This document shows, piece after piece, positions 61,799 through 64,000 of a stretch of DNA of 64,000 bases. The notes beneath the pieces are model-generated. The model worked only from the letters and a program-made list of their open reading frames with translations. It searched no databases and was not told the origin of the DNA. Position numbers and translations under genes: made by a program. This DNA is from Aquila chrysaetos chrysaetos. Taxonomy: Eukaryota > Chordata > Aves > Accipitriformes > Accipitridae. Positions within the stretch are counted from its first letter, which is position 1, and each line of letters begins with the position of its first letter. The stretch is taken from positions 5,243,501 through 5,307,500 of the forward strand of contig NC_044019.1 of the NCBI RefSeq assembly GCF_900496995.4, read 5' to 3'.

Positions 61799-63869
61799 TG
61801 AGTGGTCTCAGCTTTTAAAATTAATGCTTTTGAGCATGAGAATCCGGCCTGGGAGATTTTAATTTGAATTTGCTATTTTTAGCTGGAGCTTGAAACTAAC
61901 TGAAATAGTTTTTCTGCCTTCAGTAACTGGACATTACAGTGTTAGAGCCTTCCCCATTGTTGGTCTTGCAGGCGCCAAGTCCGTCCTCCGTCTTAGACAA
62001 CTGTAGCCAATGGACTGAGATCAGGGATGAATTTGGCCGGGGGTAATTGAAATAATAAATAAAATTAAAAAAAATAAAGATACATAAAGCAAAACTTTGA
62101 GCTTGGAATGGCTTCTGACATTCTGAAAGTAATTTAAGTAATCCAGGAGAAAATATGCAATGAAATCTGTTTTCCATTATTGCATGAAATGGTATGTCTT
62201 AAAATTTGATCAAAACCCTTTTTTTTATAGGATGAAGATAACGCAGCTTAAAGGGATATAGAGAGCTGGGATTTTTTTTTTCAATGTAATATTTACAAAT
62301 TATTGTAAACTTGACTTTCTTATTTATTTACTGATAAGACTTGCTGTTCCTATCTTGATCTCACAGCAAGTAAAAATAATTTCTGACTGAGTTCTAGCTA
62401 CTAGTGGTATTTCTGAAGGAAGTGGTAGTAAAAGCTCATTATTGATACGTACGTGCCTGCTAGTTTTCTTATCCAAACCCAGTTTGTCGTATATCAACAC
62501 AGTGCAGTGGTAGAGACCTGATGTTCTCTCTTGCCATGTATTTAAGAAAAAGTGAAGACACTTACGTGATAGTCCCGTGTTCATATTTCTCTGGTACTGT
62601 GGGTTTTGTAAGATTCCCCAGCAAAGCCAAGATCGAATAGGACAGGGACATTCCATTCCTGTTCCTTTAAAGGAATATCTTTCAAGCTTGAGTGGCTTCT
62701 GAGCTGAATGGCTGTGAGCAAAAACGTATAGAGTTCAGCATGGAGAATACCCACGCACATCAACGAGCAAGCAGGGCTAGAGGAATTTATTCCCAGATCT
62801 GTCAGTTTTCCCCTCTATGAGCATACGTGCTCCCCTTGCTGGTTTTGCATTCCTATTCCCACACCATCAGTCGATCCCTGTTTCTCTGTAGTTTTTATCC
62901 ACTTCATATCTTTGCTGAGGGATGTCCTTACTCACTACTCTGAGGAAATTTCTCTGGAGGCCTCATCTATCCCCACAGGGATCAAATAATAGACTGCTGT
63001 GTCTCACCAAGCCAGGATTCAGCAAGGGCCATCTCGGATTGTGGATGTAATTTACCAGGAATGGGGTCAAAAAAGAACTCCTCTGTTTCTTATTTTCTTC
63101 GTTGGTACTACAGGGAATTCACCCTCAGAGAATTTGTGAAAATGTCAATAGGTTAAATAAGAGCGTCCTGGATGTTCACAGTAATAATTTACTAGCTGGC
63201 ACGGCTCGTTTGTTTACATCTTCCATAAGGATCCCATGGGACAGACTTAATTGTGGGTTTGGATATTTGATTGAGAGTAGCTCATGGGGTATCTGTGAGG
63301 ATATTTGTAGCCCACAGTCAGTTGTGGGATCTTATGCCAATGATGTTTTAAGGTGAAATAAGTAAATAGGCTTTTTTACCCCATCAGTGAGCATGCTGTG
63401 TAACTCCAAAAGCTCCAGCTAATGACTCAATACAAACACTTCTGATGTTGCTGAAAACAGAAGCCCCAGTCTGTTTAAAATGTTACCGTCTGATTTCAAG
63501 GCAACAGAAAACCCAGTAGGTCTTGCAAATGTGTTGTTTAATGGAGCCAGCACAGGGGAAGGCACTGTGCATCAGCTGGCAGGGAAAGAGGGGAGGAGGT
63601 AGAGGCTGTGCAGTGTGGGACATAGGCATCATGCACTAATGGGGACAGGTGATGGACTCATCAGAGTGTTCATCTTGGATACAGCATGGCTGGAAGGTGG
63701 CAGTGCCAGTTGACCAGTCATCACTGCAGCAGCTTGCACAATTCTCTGCTGCACTCCACAGCATGCAGCTGGATACATCTATGTGTACGTGGAGCACTGC
63801 AGCATGCGTGGGAGAAGATCCACTCTTCACTTCTAATTGAAGCACTTCAAGCAGGTGCCTGGAGTTAAG

Positions 63870-63945
63870 GGACTAAATCAGGGTTCATTTGTTTTAATCC
63901 CTTCTGTAAAATGCAGATAACAGCACTTTCTATGGGTTTCAGTCT
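63870..63945 (+). repeat. MIR/CORE-SINE-like fragment
   Basis: The words CTTCTGTAAAATGCAGATAA and CAGCACTTT match the well-known 3' half of MIR-type SINEs (…TCTGTAAAATGGGGATAATAGCACTT…). It is short and degenerate, so the call is tentative. Confidence 0.4.
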
Positions 63946-64000
63946 TACCAAGCTCCAAGCAGTGTGCGAAGTGTTCAGTTTAATCTTCATTGAGCATGTG

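Larger units (their letters stand above)
58800..64000. other. Right-hand region without a supportable gene
   Basis: About 5 kb that starts G-rich and becomes AT-richer. It contains a poly(T) run (about 60984-61007) and faint ancient repeats (61707-61798 and 63870-63945). One minus-strand open frame at 59653-59441 encodes an amphipathic-looking peptide but lacks an ATG, recognisable family or clear splice sites. Nothing else could be supported on either strand. Confidence 0.5.

Noticed and set aside
58800-64000. Search for RCC1 or another expected neighbour to the right of TRNAU1AP
   Set aside because: No RCC1-type repeat exon or other known coding exon could be read on either strand, so the neighbour, if conserved, lies beyond the window.

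Overview
The window is vertebrate nuclear DNA, most likely from a bird microchromosome. Three things point there: multi-exon genes with GT-AG introns, very GC-rich and compact gene bodies with CpG-island promoters, and a degenerate CR1 LINE 3' end at about 49.8-50.05 kb. The proteins match vertebrate families residue by residue. The gene set matches the human 1p35.3 block GMEB1-TAF12-RAB42-SNHG12-TRNAU1AP, as I remember it, plus two coding genes that I do not know from that block in human.

Layout from left to right. GMEB1 lies on the minus strand from before position 1 to about 9.98 kb; eight coding exons are present and its 3' coding part is cut off by the window edge. Head to head with it across a CpG island is a plus-strand receptor gene (10,538-20,814). 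It has 15 coding exons in consistent phase and encodes about 678 aa with signal peptide, CUB, LCCL, discoidin, transmembrane segment and a tail carrying six YxxP motifs. This is a DCBLD-family receptor at a third genomic position, distinct from DCBLD1 and DCBLD2. TAF12 follows on the plus strand (promoter about 21.5 kb, stop 28,699) and has an upstream in-frame coding exon that predicts a 51-residue N-terminal extension. Tail to tail with TAF12 come two two-exon Rab genes on the minus strand: a RAB39/RAB42-like GTPase (30,345-31,741) and RAB42 itself (32,344-33,746).

At about 34.95-37.78 kb on the minus strand is a spliced noncoding gene with a TATA box, a 5'TOP-like start and a ZNF143-type site. 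Its introns hold a clear C/D snoRNA and a clear H/ACA snoRNA, so it is a snoRNA host gene, most likely SNHG12. TRNAU1AP (minus strand, 43,353-58,370, nine coding exons, 287 aa) fills most of the right half. Its first intron contains more than 2 kb of unusual GTG/TGAG-rich low-complexity DNA. From about 58.8 kb to the right end I see no supportable gene, only faint old repeats.

The genes are mostly housekeeping functions: transcription regulation (GMEB1, TAF12), selenocysteine-tRNA handling (TRNAU1AP) and ribosome or spliceosome RNA modification (the snoRNA host). The DCBLD-like receptor and the Rab pair are membrane-signalling and trafficking genes. No bacterial operon features, CRISPR arrays or retroviral elements were seen.
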